Assembly: GCF_019431045.1 (NCBI RefSeq) | Contig: NZ_JAHXPT010000002.1 | Coordinates: 124,001 to 188,000 of the forward strand | Length of the DNA stretch: 64,000 nt | Direction of reading: 5' to 3' | Origin: Clostridium weizhouense | GTDB taxonomy: Bacteria; Bacillota; Clostridia; Clostridiales; Clostridiaceae | Made by a program: the position numbers and the translations under genes | Notes under the pieces: generated by a model | What the model saw: the letters and a program-made list of their open reading frames with translations, nothing else | Database searches by the model: none | Told to the model about the DNA's origin: nothing | In this document: positions 52,703 to 64,000 of the stretch, piece by piece | Numbering within the stretch: the stretch's first letter is position 1 | How the letters are laid out: each line of letters begins with the position of its first letter

Positions 52703-53302
52703 TTAACTAAATAACACTCTTGCTACTTCAAGACCTAATTCGTCTTTTAATGAATTTACTAAAGCTTCAAAAGTATTGTTTATTTCTATGCCATCTTTCT
52801 CTAATATAAATCCACCTTTAAAATTTCCTGTTTCTTTACTTAGAGTTATTTTTCCTTTTGATCCAAGCTCTTTATTTATATTAGATATAAATTCTTCATC
52901 AACTATCTTTTTACCTTTTTCGTTTAATATTAGGTTCTGATTACCACATATATTAGTATTCAATATAGCTGATTTAACAAATCCTTTTAAATCATCACTT
53001 GATATATTACAAAGTTCTTCAATACTAGTTTCAAAAACTTCATTTAAGATAACTTGTTTTGATTTTAATTTTTCGTTTCTTGCTTGTAATTCTGCACTAG
53101 AAATGATTCTTTCTTCTCTTGATATGGCTTCTCTTTGAGCCTTTTCTATAATAATCTTTTCTTCTGAAGCAGCTTCTTCTTGCTTTTTAGCAATTATTTT
53201 ATTTTTTTTCTCTTCAGCTTCTGATAAGATTACTCTCTTTTTATCTTCTGCATCATTTATGATTTTAGAAGTTAAATTATTTATGTTAGACATAATCTTC
53301 AC
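52703..53302 (-). CDS. ntpE: V-type ATPase subunit E (peripheral stalk)
   Basis: 199 residues. A long charged N-terminal helix (residues 8-90, many A, E, K) pairs with the NtpF helix; the C-terminal globular part has KETGNFKGGFILEKDGIEINNTFEALVNSLKDEL, typical of subunit E. ntpK lies 22 bases before it. Confidence 0.93.
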   Translation of the reverse strand: MKIMSNINNLTSKIINDAEDKKRVILSEAEEKKNKIIAKKQEEAASEEKIIIEKAQREAISREERIISSAELQARNEKLKSKQVILNEVFETSIEELCNISSDDLKGFVKSAILNTNICGNQNLILNEKGKKIVDEEFISNINKELGSKGKITLSKETGNFKGGFILEKDGIEINNTFEALVNSLKDELGLEVARVLFS

Positions 53303-53324
53303 ATCCTAACCTTATATTAAGCTA

Positions 53325-55778
<2,454 letters not shown>

Positions 55779-55792
<14 letters not shown>

Positions 55793-56105
55793 GAATCTTC
55801 ACTATCCTCTCAATCACTAATTTAACTGCATTATCTTTTTTATCTTTAGACATATTTAATATATCCTCTGATTCTTGTTTGCCTTTTTTTAATATAGGCT
55901 CTGCTTTTTTATTAGCTTTTTCAATAGCATCTTGAATAAGCTTATTTGACTTATTCTTTGCTGATGCCAAAGTATCAGAATATTGCTTTTGAGCTTCTTC
56001 AATTGCTTTTTGAACTATCTCTTTAGAGTCATCTGTAGCATTCTTAACAATTTCATCTGCTTTAGCTTCTGACTTTTTAATTTCTTCTATTGCTTCTAAT
56101 GCCAA
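55779..56105 (-). CDS. ntpF: V-type ATPase subunit G/H-like peripheral stalk helix (NtpF)
   Basis: 108 residues forming one long alanine/lysine/glutamate coiled coil (ALEAIEEIKKSEAKADEIVKNA and onward) with a short C-terminal segment VIERIVKIHG. It dimerises with NtpE as the stator. First gene of the operon, ahead of ntpI, in the same order as E. hirae ntpFIKECGABD. Confidence 0.9.
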
Positions 56106-56191
56106 AATATCACCACCTTTATGCCCTTAGATATAAAAAATAATATATATATTAATACTTTATATAGTATTAATTACTTTGTCCCTATTTT

Positions 56192-56219
56192 ATTATACAC
56201 TTTTTTAATATATTTTCAA
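56192..56219 (-). promoter_or_regulatory. promoter of the V-ATPase operon
   Basis: Minus strand TTGAAA, 16 bases, TATAAT, with a leader of about 80 bases before ntpF. Confidence 0.6.
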
Positions 56220-56345
56220 GAATTTTAACTTATTTTTAACGTATTTCCACTTAAAAATAGACATATTTCGTCAATAAACATTTTGTATGCATTCTATATG
56301 CATTTATGTAAATGTTATCTTAACTTTATTTCACCAAACTAAATT

Positions 56346-58019
56346 TTATTCTATATCACTAGCATTTATGCTTATATAGTTTTCAGTATTATCAAATAGG
56401 TAATAACTTTCTTTTTTTAAAATTTCTTTATTTAAAATATACTTTTCTATATCTATTGTAAATTTTTCAAGATAATATTCTTTAAATGAATACTTCTCCT
56501 TAAGTTTTTCTTTAATCTTTTTCTCCTCTTCTTTTTTAATTCCATTTCTTAGAAATTCAGGTAATCCTCGTTTTTTGTTGAAAATTAGATAATTAAATTT
56601 TATTATTTCAATTAAAAAACTATTATCTTCATTTAATATTTCCTTATTGAAATCTAAAAATACTTTATAATATTCTATATTTCCTATATTTTTATTAAAA
56701 TATCCTTTCTTTTTAAAAAATTTTCCTAATGAATAATAAAAATCAAATGGTGTTTTAAACTTATTTTCAAAATAACTAATTATAAGGTTAAATTTTCTTG
56801 AATTATAATATTTATCGACCATTTCTTCAACTTTCTTTAGCTTTATTAATTGATTATAAGTAATACTATTTGTTTCTAATATTTCATATGGAGGATATGG
56901 AGAAAACTTCATACCATATTTATCTGCTTCCTCTCTCATTGAAGATCCTTTTAACAATTTTAGGAATCCTAATTGTATTTCTTCTGGTTTAATTTTATAG
57001 ACATCATTAAAAGACCTAATAAACGATTCATAATTTTCTTCTGGAAGACCTGCTATTAAATCTAAATGTTGTTTTATATTCTTTATAGACATAAGCTCTT
57101 CAACTTTTTCTTTTATATGACTAAAATTAACAAATCTATTTATATTCCTTAAAACATCATCATTAGTTGTCTGAACTCCAACTTCAAATTGAAATCTTCC
57201 TTTTGGTGCTTTAGATAAAAGCTTTATCTCTTCCTCATTCAGTATATCTGCTGATATCTCAAAGTGAAAACTTGTTTCAGTATTTGCATTTATTAAGAAT
57301 TCCCAAATTGCCATTGAAAATTTATGATTACAATTGAAAGTACGATCTACAAATTTAACTAATCTAACTTTTTTATCTATAAAATATTGAAGTTCTTTTA
57401 AAACTCTATTAACATCTAAAAATCTAACACCATGACTAGTTGATGAAAGACAATATTTACAGTTAAATGGACACCCTCTTGATGCCTCATAATAAACTAT
57501 TTTATTATTTAAATTTTCATCATCTTCATATGGAAAGACAAGTTCATCCATAGACATAAGAGGTCTTTTCGCATTAGAGTATACTTTTCCTTTAGCTTTA
57601 TAATGTAATCCTCTAACATCATTTAAATTTATTAAACCTAATTTAAACGATATAAAATCTCTATATGTCTTTTCTCCTTCACCCTCAATAACATAATCAC
57701 CTATGTTTTCTTCAAGAAATTTTGCTGAATCAAAAGAAACTTCTGGTCCTCCATATAAAATTTCTATATTTTCATCTACCCTTTTAATTAAATTAGATAT
57801 TCTTGAAACCATTTCTACATTCCAAATATAAACTGAAAAAGTTACAACATCTGGTTTTTCATTAATTATTTCTTCCAAAATCTTTTCTTCTCTATCATTT
57901 ATGGAAAACTCTCTTATTTTCGAGTCATAGTCTATATCCTTAGTAAAATTTCTTAAATACCTAACTGCTAAATTACTATGAATAAATTTAGAGTTTATTG
58001 CTGTAAGTAATATTTTCAT
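56346..58019 (-). CDS. B12-binding-domain radical SAM protein with DUF4080
   Basis: 557 residues. Residues 1-135 are a cobalamin-binding Rossmann fold (ILLTAINSKFIHSNLAVRYL, VTFSVYIWN, ILYGGPEVSF, VIEGEGE). The radical SAM core has SRGCPFNCKYCLSS (CX3CX2C) and the GVQTTND and LIAGLPEE strands. The C-terminal 180 residues form DUF4080. The B12 domain lacks the DxHxxG His, so cobalamin would bind base-off without it, as in many class B enzymes. Substrate unknown. Followed upstream by a methyltransferase-like gene in the same unit. Confidence 0.9.
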   Translation of the reverse strand: MKILLTAINSKFIHSNLAVRYLRNFTKDIDYDSKIREFSINDREEKILEEIINEKPDVVTFSVYIWNVEMVSRISNLIKRVDENIEILYGGPEVSFDSAKFLEENIGDYVIEGEGEKTYRDFISFKLGLINLNDVRGLHYKAKGKVYSNAKRPLMSMDELVFPYEDDENLNNKIVYYEASRGCPFNCKYCLSSTSHGVRFLDVNRVLKELQYFIDKKVRLVKFVDRTFNCNHKFSMAIWEFLINANTETSFHFEISADILNEEEIKLLSKAPKGRFQFEVGVQTTNDDVLRNINRFVNFSHIKEKVEELMSIKNIKQHLDLIAGLPEENYESFIRSFNDVYKIKPEEIQLGFLKLLKGSSMREEADKYGMKFSPYPPYEILETNSITYNQLIKLKKVEEMVDKYYNSRKFNLIISYFENKFKTPFDFYYSLGKFFKKKGYFNKNIGNIEYYKVFLDFNKEILNEDNSFLIEIIKFNYLIFNKKRGLPEFLRNGIKKEEEKKIKEKLKEKYSFKEYYLEKFTIDIEKYILNKEILKKESYYLFDNTENYISINASDIE

Positions 58020-58050
58020 TTGTGTTTTCTCCTCTACTTTTTGAAACTAT

Positions 58051-58560
58051 TTATTCTTCATTTTCTAACTTTCTAGCTCTTATAAAAAAAATATCTTCCC
58101 AAGTTTTTAATTCTTCTACTTGAAAATACTTAGAAATTATTTTCTTAACTTCATCTACACTAGAATTTAAAATTGGATTTAAATTTTTAAATGTAAATTC
58201 TTTTATTTTACCTTTAGGTAGTATAACTTTTATTTTATTATTAAATACTTTTCCTCTTTCTTTATTAATATCCCAAATTAATATTTGACCATCTGCTTTA
58301 ATATAAGAATTCACTTCCTTAATCAATCTTTCCTTTTCCATATTACTCCAAAATCTATTTAAATTAAAAAAGAGTGTGCAAGCATCGTATTCATCATTTT
58401 TGAGTTGAGTTTTATTGTTACTAGACACATAATCTAGAGATAATTCATCTTCAATCTCCTTTGAAATACTATATATTATACCAAAGTTTTCTTGACCAAC
58501 ATCTAGGATATCTCCCTTTAAATCAATATCCTCTAAATTAATTATCAATGTTTTTCCCAT
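58051..58560 (-). CDS. degenerate SAM-methyltransferase-like protein
   Basis: 169 residues. ILDVGQENFGIIYSISKEI corresponds to motif I of a class I methyltransferase, but lacks the usual GxG run. DYVSSNNK matches the acidic strand 2, EYDACTLFFNLNRFW the strand 4 region, and GQILIWDINKERGKVF the post-motif. Only remnants of an SAM pocket are visible, so it may be a scaffold partner of the radical SAM protein that follows 32 bases on. Confidence 0.55.
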   Translation of the reverse strand: MGKTLIINLEDIDLKGDILDVGQENFGIIYSISKEIEDELSLDYVSSNNKTQLKNDEYDACTLFFNLNRFWSNMEKERLIKEVNSYIKADGQILIWDINKERGKVFNNKIKVILPKGKIKEFTFKNLNPILNSSVDEVKKIISKYFQVEELKTWEDIFFIRARKLENEE

Positions 58561-58709
58561 ATTTCTTCTCCCCCATCACTTTTTATTTATCTAGTGTACT
58601 ATATATTATACATAATTATTAGATAAAAAACTTGCTTATAATAGGGTTTTCTATGGAATTAATAAAACATTTCATAGACATTTTACTATATAAAATATTT
58701 TTTACCAAT

Positions 58710-58748
58710 ATAAAAGCCCAATTTTTTACTTTAAAATCGAGCTTTTAC
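58710..58748. terminator. terminator between the propeller gene and the radical SAM unit
   Basis: TAAAAGC and GCTTTTA arms with an inner AATTTT / AAAAT pairing. Confidence 0.6.
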
Positions 58749-58844
58749 AATTACTAGTATGAGAATTTTATATTTTAATCTTTTAAATATATACATGTAT
58801 TAATACTATCTAGTTAGAAATATATACATCATAAACTATCTATA

Positions 58845-60140
58845 TTATTTTTTAATCTTATTAAATCTAATTATATTCAATATAACTAAAATAAATAATA
58901 ATATAATTATAAATATAGAAACCGATTTTGGTAAATTAAATTTTAAACTAGAATTATCTAATTGTAACCTATATATACAACCTATACCTGAATCTAATAT
59001 ATATATTGACTCATTTAAATATTTTATTCCTCCAACCCTACTTTCATCTCTAAGTTTTAATAATTTATATAAAACCCCATTTTTATCTATAGAACATATT
59101 GTATTTAGTTCTTTATCATAAAATATTCTAGAGTCTTTTCCCAATACAGCTCCATCCTTATCTATAGCCAAATATTTAATATTTCCAAGTTTAGAAAATT
59201 GATATAATGGAGCAGGAACGACTTTATTAGGAGGATTTGAAATAATAGGATTCACCTTATTTTCTCCCTGAAATCTCGGAGAAGTTATAGGATCACCCCC
59301 ACTAAAATCTGGCCATCCATACCAGGTTCCATCATCTAATTTATAAATATAATCAAAATCTCTCTCTACTCCTCTTACTCCAACATTTTCAATACCACCA
59401 ACTATAGCTATTAAGTTATTGTCGCTATCCAAATCCCAGCCTGTTATATTTCTTATACCACATGCATATAATGATTTTTTATTATTATCTAAAGCGATTT
59501 TAACTATAGAAGCATTTCCTATTTCTTCGGCATTTATTTTTTGCCCTTTTACACTGGAATTGCTATACGGCATGAATGCTCCTGTCTTTTTCTCTCCATA
59601 GTTTTCCCCATTTAATATAATATTTATAGGGCTATTATCATATGGTATATTCATTAAATTAGATTTTTTATCATTTTCTGCAATCCCAGAATTAGTAGCT
59701 GCACCAATAGATAAAAGTAATTTAGAATCTTTTATTATTAAATGCCTATCTAAATATTTTCCTTCTGTTGGTATATTATTGATTATAATTTTTAAACTCT
59801 TATTTTCTAAACTATAATTATAAATTTTGTCTTTTGAAAGAAAATATAAATTTTTCTTATAATATATTAACTCTTCTATACATAACTCATCTTTTTCTAC
59901 TAATACTTCTTCACGTCCATCTTTTTTTAATAATTTTATTAAATTTTTATAAGCGACATATGTATTATCCTCCTCATCTTTATCAAATGTCACTGATTCC
60001 TTACAGTTTTTAGCTACAATACTCCAATTTATGTTATCTTTTAAAATATTAACTCTATACACTCCTGAAAATTTAAATACTAAAAATGATGTACTTACTA
60101 TTATTATAGAAATAATTAAAAATTTAAAAAATCTTTTCAC
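58845..60140 (-). CDS. membrane-anchored beta-propeller, sugar (sorbosone-type) dehydrogenase-like
   Basis: 431 residues. There is an N-terminal membrane helix (residues 5-24) and a second one at the extreme C terminus (about 405-425, FIIILLFILVILNII), so the propeller is held outside the cell between two anchors. ACGIRNITGWDLDSDNNLIAIVGG and DGTWYGWPDFSGGDP match the glucose/sorbosone dehydrogenase (GSDH) signature GLRNPxG and YGWP. Clostridia rarely make PQQ, so binding rather than redox activity may be its task. Single-gene unit. Confidence 0.7.
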   Translation of the reverse strand: MKRFFKFLIISIIIVSTSFLVFKFSGVYRVNILKDNINWSIVAKNCKESVTFDKDEEDNTYVAYKNLIKLLKKDGREEVLVEKDELCIEELIYYKKNLYFLSKDKIYNYSLENKSLKIIINNIPTEGKYLDRHLIIKDSKLLLSIGAATNSGIAENDKKSNLMNIPYDNSPINIILNGENYGEKKTGAFMPYSNSSVKGQKINAEEIGNASIVKIALDNNKKSLYACGIRNITGWDLDSDNNLIAIVGGIENVGVRGVERDFDYIYKLDDGTWYGWPDFSGGDPITSPRFQGENKVNPIISNPPNKVVPAPLYQFSKLGNIKYLAIDKDGAVLGKDSRIFYDKELNTICSIDKNGVLYKLLKLRDESRVGGIKYLNESIYILDSGIGCIYRLQLDNSSLKFNLPKSVSIFIIILLFILVILNIIRFNKIKK

Positions 60141-60333
60141 CCTATCACCACCCCTTTATATTAAATAATTATTATATTTACCTTTCGTTATTCTTAATTA
60201 GCAACTAAACTTTTATTCAATTCTATTATTAATATTTTCATAATAATCCCTTATTAAATTTATATTTTTAAGATAATAAAATATGCACTTTATATTAACC
60301 TTTTGTCTTAAAATATTTGTTATAATGTAAAAT

Positions 60334-60408
60334 TTAGGCACATGAAATAAAATAATAGTTTAATTATATGTACACACTAATCTATTATTTTTTGAATGCA
60401 GATTAGTT
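60334..60408. repeat. MITE-like element, short form (family A copy 8)
   Basis: TTAGGCACATGAAATAAAAT and TCTATTATTTTTTGAATGCA: the left end is perfect, the right end eroded. It lies upstream of the flippase gene, 100 bases from copy 9. Confidence 0.75.
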
Positions 60409-60511
60409 TAATTCTATTATAAATTCATAAACATAATAATAATTTTTATTCTTAACTTTAAATTTAAAATGTTCATATTTACTTATATATTTGAATATTA
60501 TTTATAGTAAT

Positions 60512-60660
60512 TTAGGCACATAAAAAATAATAAATCAAAGATATGATATATATTTTGTTTCATACAAGAAAACAAAATTAATAATAAATTTATAGTTAAA
60601 TCTACTAACTAAGTACAAATAAAAAACATACTAATCTATTATTTTTTTAATCTGCCTTAA
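60512..60660. repeat. MITE-like element, long form (family A copy 9)
   Basis: TTAGGCACATAAAAAATAAT at the left, TCTATTATTTTTTTAATCTG and CCTTA at the right, TTA on both sides. The inner palindrome is partly lost. It ends one base before the AAAGGAG ribosome site of the flippase gene, so it forms its 5' leader. Confidence 0.8.
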
Positions 60661-60675
60661 AGGAGTGAATGAGAT

Positions 60676-62175
60676 TTGAGTAAAGACAATTTTTTAAAAA
60701 ATTCTTTTCTACTAACTGCATCAAACGTAACAACGGGTATTTTAGGATTTATCTTTACAATATATCTTTCTAAAATTTTAGGGCCTGAAGGTATGGGATT
60801 ATATAATTTAGTTATGCCTATTTATAATTTATTTATATGTCTTATGACTGCTGGAGTTGTTGCATCTATCTCTAAAATTGCTGCCATATATAATCAACAA
60901 GGGGAACATAATAACATAGTTAGAACCATTAGAGTTGTCTCTTTATTTAACATATCATGGGCACTTTTAATAGGCATTATGGTATTTTTTTCTGCTCCAT
61001 TAATAGGTAAATATGGCGTTAAAGATGTAAGAACTATAGATGCAATTAGAGTAATTTGTCCTGCTATGGTCTGCATTGCAATTTCTAACATATTTAAAGG
61101 GTATTTTTACGGTACTTCCAGAATTACAGTACCAGCTATTATTGATATATGTGAAAAGGCTATGAGAATTTTAACTGTAAGTATACTTATATTTTTTTTA
61201 AAAGCAAAAACTTTGCAAAATATGGTTACATTAGCTACAGTTGCCTTATGTATTGGTGAATTTCAAAGTTTATTTTGTTTATTTATCTATTATAAATATT
61301 CCATAAATAAAATGCCGCCATCTTATGAAAAACCTGAAAGTAAATTCCAACTATTGTTTGATGTTATTATAATATCTATACCATTATGTTTGAATGGATT
61401 TTTAACCAATATTCTTTGGACTCTTTGCACTTTAATTGTTCCAAGAAGGCTTGTACATGCTGGTTTTAATTATTCAGAAGCATTAAGTTTAATAGGCAAA
61501 TATAATGGTATGGCAATGACTTTAATAACAATACCCTTAATTGTAGTTTCAACTATTAATACATTACTTATTCCTGATCTTTCTAAAACGTTAAGTGAAG
61601 GAAAACAATATAAAGCTTCAATTAGAATTAGAAAAGTTATTAAAATTGCTTTTTTACTTGGACTTTCTACTGCAATAGTTTGTAATATTGTACCTGATGG
61701 GTTAGGTAAGATGTTTTTTGGAAGAGATGATCTAGGTAAATATATTAGAATTGCTTCATTATCTGCTCCTGTTTTTTTTACTGCAACAACTATGTTCGGT
61801 ATATTAAATGGACTCAATAGACAAGGTATAATTCTTAGAAATTCCTTAATTGAAGCATTAATTGAACTAATATGTTTATATATATTCACTGCAATACCAA
61901 CAATTAATATATTCGGTAATAGCATAACACTCTTTATAGCTTGTGGAATAGGGCTTTGTCTTAATATGCATGAAGTTAATAAACATATCAATATAAGATT
62001 AAGTAAATCAAATGTTCTAATATATATGTTACTTGCTTTTTTAACATTTTTAATTATAAGTATATTTTCAAAAAATGTATTTATAAATATGCCTATTTTA
62101 AATAATTTCATTGTAATAGGACTTACTTTTATAATATTCATATACTTGGGCACTTTTGGAGAAGGTGATATTTAA
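60676..62175 (+). CDS. SpoVB/MurJ-type polysaccharide flippase, paralogue 1
   Basis: 499 residues, TTG start after AAAGGAGTG. Fourteen or so membrane helices of the MVF/oligosaccharide-flippase superfamily; LSKILGPEGMGLYNLVMPIYNLFICLMTAGV is the conserved N-terminal loop. It probably flips lipid-linked wall precursors, in sporulation (SpoVB) or vegetative growth. Convergent with a second member, 151 bases away. Confidence 0.88.
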   Translation: MSKDNFLKNSFLLTASNVTTGILGFIFTIYLSKILGPEGMGLYNLVMPIYNLFICLMTAGVVASISKIAAIYNQQGEHNNIVRTIRVVSLFNISWALLIGIMVFFSAPLIGKYGVKDVRTIDAIRVICPAMVCIAISNIFKGYFYGTSRITVPAIIDICEKAMRILTVSILIFFLKAKTLQNMVTLATVALCIGEFQSLFCLFIYYKYSINKMPPSYEKPESKFQLLFDVIIISIPLCLNGFLTNILWTLCTLIVPRRLVHAGFNYSEALSLIGKYNGMAMTLITIPLIVVSTINTLLIPDLSKTLSEGKQYKASIRIRKVIKIAFLLGLSTAIVCNIVPDGLGKMFFGRDDLGKYIRIASLSAPVFFTATTMFGILNGLNRQGIILRNSLIEALIELICLYIFTAIPTINIFGNSITLFIACGIGLCLNMHEVNKHINIRLSKSNVLIYMLLAFLTFLIISIFSKNVFINMPILNNFIVIGLTFIIFIYLGTFGEGDI

Positions 62176-62246
62176 AGACCTATCAAAAAATATTTTTCAA
62201 AAAATTTATGTTTCAATATAAATTAAATTTAGTATTAATTTTAAAT

Positions 62247-62294
62247 AGGCTGTATTAATATACAAGTTTAAAATTGTATATTAATACAGCCTTT
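62247..62294. terminator. bidirectional terminator between the flippase genes
   Basis: AGGCTGTATTAATATAC and its inverted copy around a 12-base loop, with T tract on the plus side. Confidence 0.85.
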
Positions 62295-62325
62295 TAGCAA
62301 ACAGTTCTTTTAGTTTTTTAGCAAT

Positions 62326-63933
62326 CTATCTAAGTTTTTTTCTTAAAAATCTTGGTAATATATTATATGCTTTTGTTGAAAATGACATAATATCATTTTT
62401 TCTAATTCCACCTAGCAATATCATTAAATACAAATAAACAAATCCTGCTGTTGAAATCATAATTATAGTAGTAATAAATGTTAATATGTTTCCTTCATTA
62501 AATAGTATAAGTAACACCCCTACTGGTTGTTTCATTAAACCTACCACTACAATCATTCCAATAGATGATATAATTGGCTTTAATATATGCTTTATAATTG
62601 GAATTCTCATTCTCAATGTCTTACTAAGTTTTCTGTGATTTAATACAAATGGTATAAAAAACCATAAAAAATTTCCAAACACAGCACCTAAAACATTTAT
62701 TTCTTTTATACCAACCAATATGTAATTTGCTGTTATTTTAGCAATTATTCCAATCGAAAAAGTTACTAAAACAAAATATAGTTTATTCATACTTTGTAAT
62801 ATAACATTTTGTATTTGAACTACTGCCATAAATATAACTACTACAGAACCATATATCATAAGTTCAAAACCTTCGGTTGATCCATATAATAATTGATAAA
62901 TTTCCTTACTCAAAATTGCAAGTCCAACTGCTGCAGGTATCGTTATTGAATAGGTTATTCTAAATGCAAAGTTAACTTTTTTTCTAACTTCTTTCTTATC
63001 CTTTAAAGCAACAGCACTTACTATTGCAGGTAAAACAGTTGTAGCAAGAGCTGTTACTATTACTAATGGTACAGATAATAAAGTTTTATATGTTCCTAAT
63101 ATCCCATAAAGTTCAGTAGCCTCTTTAGAAAGAAATCCAGCAAAAGTAAGTCTATTGTTTACATTAACCATATCAACTAAACTTCCTAAATTTTGAAGTC
63201 CTGAACTTAATGTAATTGGTACCCCATACTTAATTAATCTTCTAACTATTCTTTTATTACTAATCCTTTTTGAAGAAGATTCTCCATCTAATGCTTCTTC
63301 TTCAAAACCTTTTTTATAATAAACATATATCATATAAAGACATGCTATAACTGCTCCTAATGTAGTTCCTACAGTTCCTCCTGCACTTCCATAAGGAATA
63401 CTTATCTTTACTAATACATATGCAAATATTAAACTTATTAAAACATTTATAATTTGTTCTAATACTTGAGATACAGCTATAGCTGTCATACTATTTATAC
63501 CTTGAAAATATCCTCTATAAGCAGATAATATCGATGTAATAAAAATACTAGGTGCTAAAAATAATAATCCATATGCTGCTTCTGGTTTTCCTATAATTAT
63601 GCTTATTGGATTTGCAAAAATCATTATTAATATACTCAAGAGAGCTCCTATACCCGCATAAAGTATTCTTGATATCTTTAATACCTTTATAGCATCTATC
63701 TTATTGTTTACTGCTGTAAGTTCTGCAACAACTTTTGCAACTGCTGGTTGTGCTCCTAACGTGGTAACAGCATATGCAAAAATAAATACTTCATAGCAAA
63801 TCTGATATATTCCTAGGCCTTCAAGTCCTATTGTTCTTCTAAGTAAAGGTACATAGAATACAGACATTAGTTTAGCTAAAATTCCTGCTGCTGAAAGAAT
63901 TACAAATCCTTTGGTAGATGATTGTTCTTCCAT
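62326..63933 (-). CDS. SpoVB/MurJ-type polysaccharide flippase, paralogue 2
   Basis: 535 residues, about fourteen helices. GFVILSAAGILAKLMSVFYVPLLRRTIGLEGLGIYQI is the hallmark N-terminal region; GYFQGINSMTAIAVSQVLEQIINV a second. In related genomes such a gene follows spoVT and precedes mazG, a context that cannot be tested here because the window ends. Only distantly similar to paralogue 1. Confidence 0.88.
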   Translation of the reverse strand: MEEQSSTKGFVILSAAGILAKLMSVFYVPLLRRTIGLEGLGIYQICYEVFIFAYAVTTLGAQPAVAKVVAELTAVNNKIDAIKVLKISRILYAGIGALLSILIMIFANPISIIIGKPEAAYGLLFLAPSIFITSILSAYRGYFQGINSMTAIAVSQVLEQIINVLISLIFAYVLVKISIPYGSAGGTVGTTLGAVIACLYMIYVYYKKGFEEEALDGESSSKRISNKRIVRRLIKYGVPITLSSGLQNLGSLVDMVNVNNRLTFAGFLSKEATELYGILGTYKTLLSVPLVIVTALATTVLPAIVSAVALKDKKEVRKKVNFAFRITYSITIPAAVGLAILSKEIYQLLYGSTEGFELMIYGSVVVIFMAVVQIQNVILQSMNKLYFVLVTFSIGIIAKITANYILVGIKEINVLGAVFGNFLWFFIPFVLNHRKLSKTLRMRIPIIKHILKPIISSIGMIVVVGLMKQPVGVLLILFNEGNILTFITTIIMISTAGFVYLYLMILLGGIRKNDIMSFSTKAYNILPRFLRKKLR

Positions 63934-63942
63934 ATTTGACCC

Positions 63943-64000
63943 CTATCTAAGTGAAAATTTAAACGCATCCTGTTTTATTTTTTTTAACATTGGAGGCAAT
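63943..64000 (-). CDS. 3' end of an upstream gene, partial
   Basis: The last codons of a minus-strand frame that enters from beyond the window: LPPMLKKIKQDAFKFSLR and a TAG stop, nine bases before the flippase start. No family can be named from so little. Confidence 0.35.
   Translation of the reverse strand, partial: LPPMLKKIKQDAFKFSLR

Noticed and set aside
61470..62153. 227-codon minus-strand frame opposite the first flippase gene
   Set aside because: It has no ribosome site, and the opposite strand encodes a clear polytopic flippase; long hydrophobic shadows are common opposite such genes.

Overview
The window is a very AT-rich chromosomal segment of a spore-forming, low-GC Gram-positive anaerobe, most likely a Clostridium (Clostridiaceae). 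The indications are HPr kinase, LuxS, HelD, a Spo0E-like phosphatase, two SpoVB/MurJ-type flippases, reverse rubrerythrins, a bacterial V-type ATPase of the Enterococcus hirae type, strong AGGAGG-like ribosome binding sites and frequent TTG/GTG starts. I cannot name the species. No tRNA, rRNA, CRISPR array or complete insertion sequence is visible.

Layout. 0.4-7.5 kb: an SDR oxidoreductase, a chloramphenicol-acetyltransferase-like gene, a DAACS symporter, arsC and arsR, a divergent ArsN1/PAT-like acetyltransferase, a SulP transporter, and a serine recombinase homologue that has lost its catalytic residues. 7.7-16.2 kb: arsA and arsD, a bifunctional glutathione synthetase (gshF), a MATE exporter and a flavin amine oxidase. 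16.3-22.6 kb: a small wHTH-like protein, a membrane-anchored serine hydrolase, and a MacAB-like operon that includes a TolC-like coiled-coil protein. 23.1-27.1 kb: two identical rubrerythrin genes flanking cbiMNQ and a cobalamin riboswitch. 27.4-36.6 kb: a DUF5685 / J-domain / membrane-protein operon, a shortened pyruvate kinase homologue, a lipoprotein, a PHP phosphoesterase, a lone holin, an M18 aminopeptidase, hprK, a DUF896 protein and a Spo0E-like protein. 36.7-41.1 kb: 6S RNA, two acidic small proteins, helD and an ECF S-component. 41.5-46.2 kb: a SAM-riboswitch-controlled methyl-cycle operon (metF, luxS, methionine synthase activation protein, metH). 46.3-56.1 kb: a TagO/WecA transferase and the nine-gene V-ATPase operon. 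56.3-64 kb: a B12-binding radical SAM protein, a methyltransferase-like protein, a membrane-anchored beta-propeller and two SpoVB-type flippases.

How the genes work together. Three near-identical palindromes (13-4-13 design), each overlapping a promoter, lie before arsRC, before arsDA and before the MATE-gshF unit. This suggests one ArsR regulon joining arsenate reduction, arsenite chaperone and ATPase, glutathione synthesis and a drug-type exporter. No ArsB or Acr3 permease is present in the window. The SAM riboswitch operon recycles S-ribosylhomocysteine to methionine, and the B12 riboswitch and cobalt uptake genes would serve the B12-dependent MetH.

The most striking non-genic signal is a dispersed family of small elements (nine copies, five long of about 150-160 bp and four short of about 70 bp). 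They share terminal inverted repeats starting GGCACAT. Where both ends are intact they are flanked by 3-bp direct repeats (TTA or TAA), the signature of a MITE. Two further intergenic repeat families and a family of look-alike terminator hairpins are also present. The rubrerythrin duplication carries the last codons of cbiQ with it, which records how the locus was rearranged.
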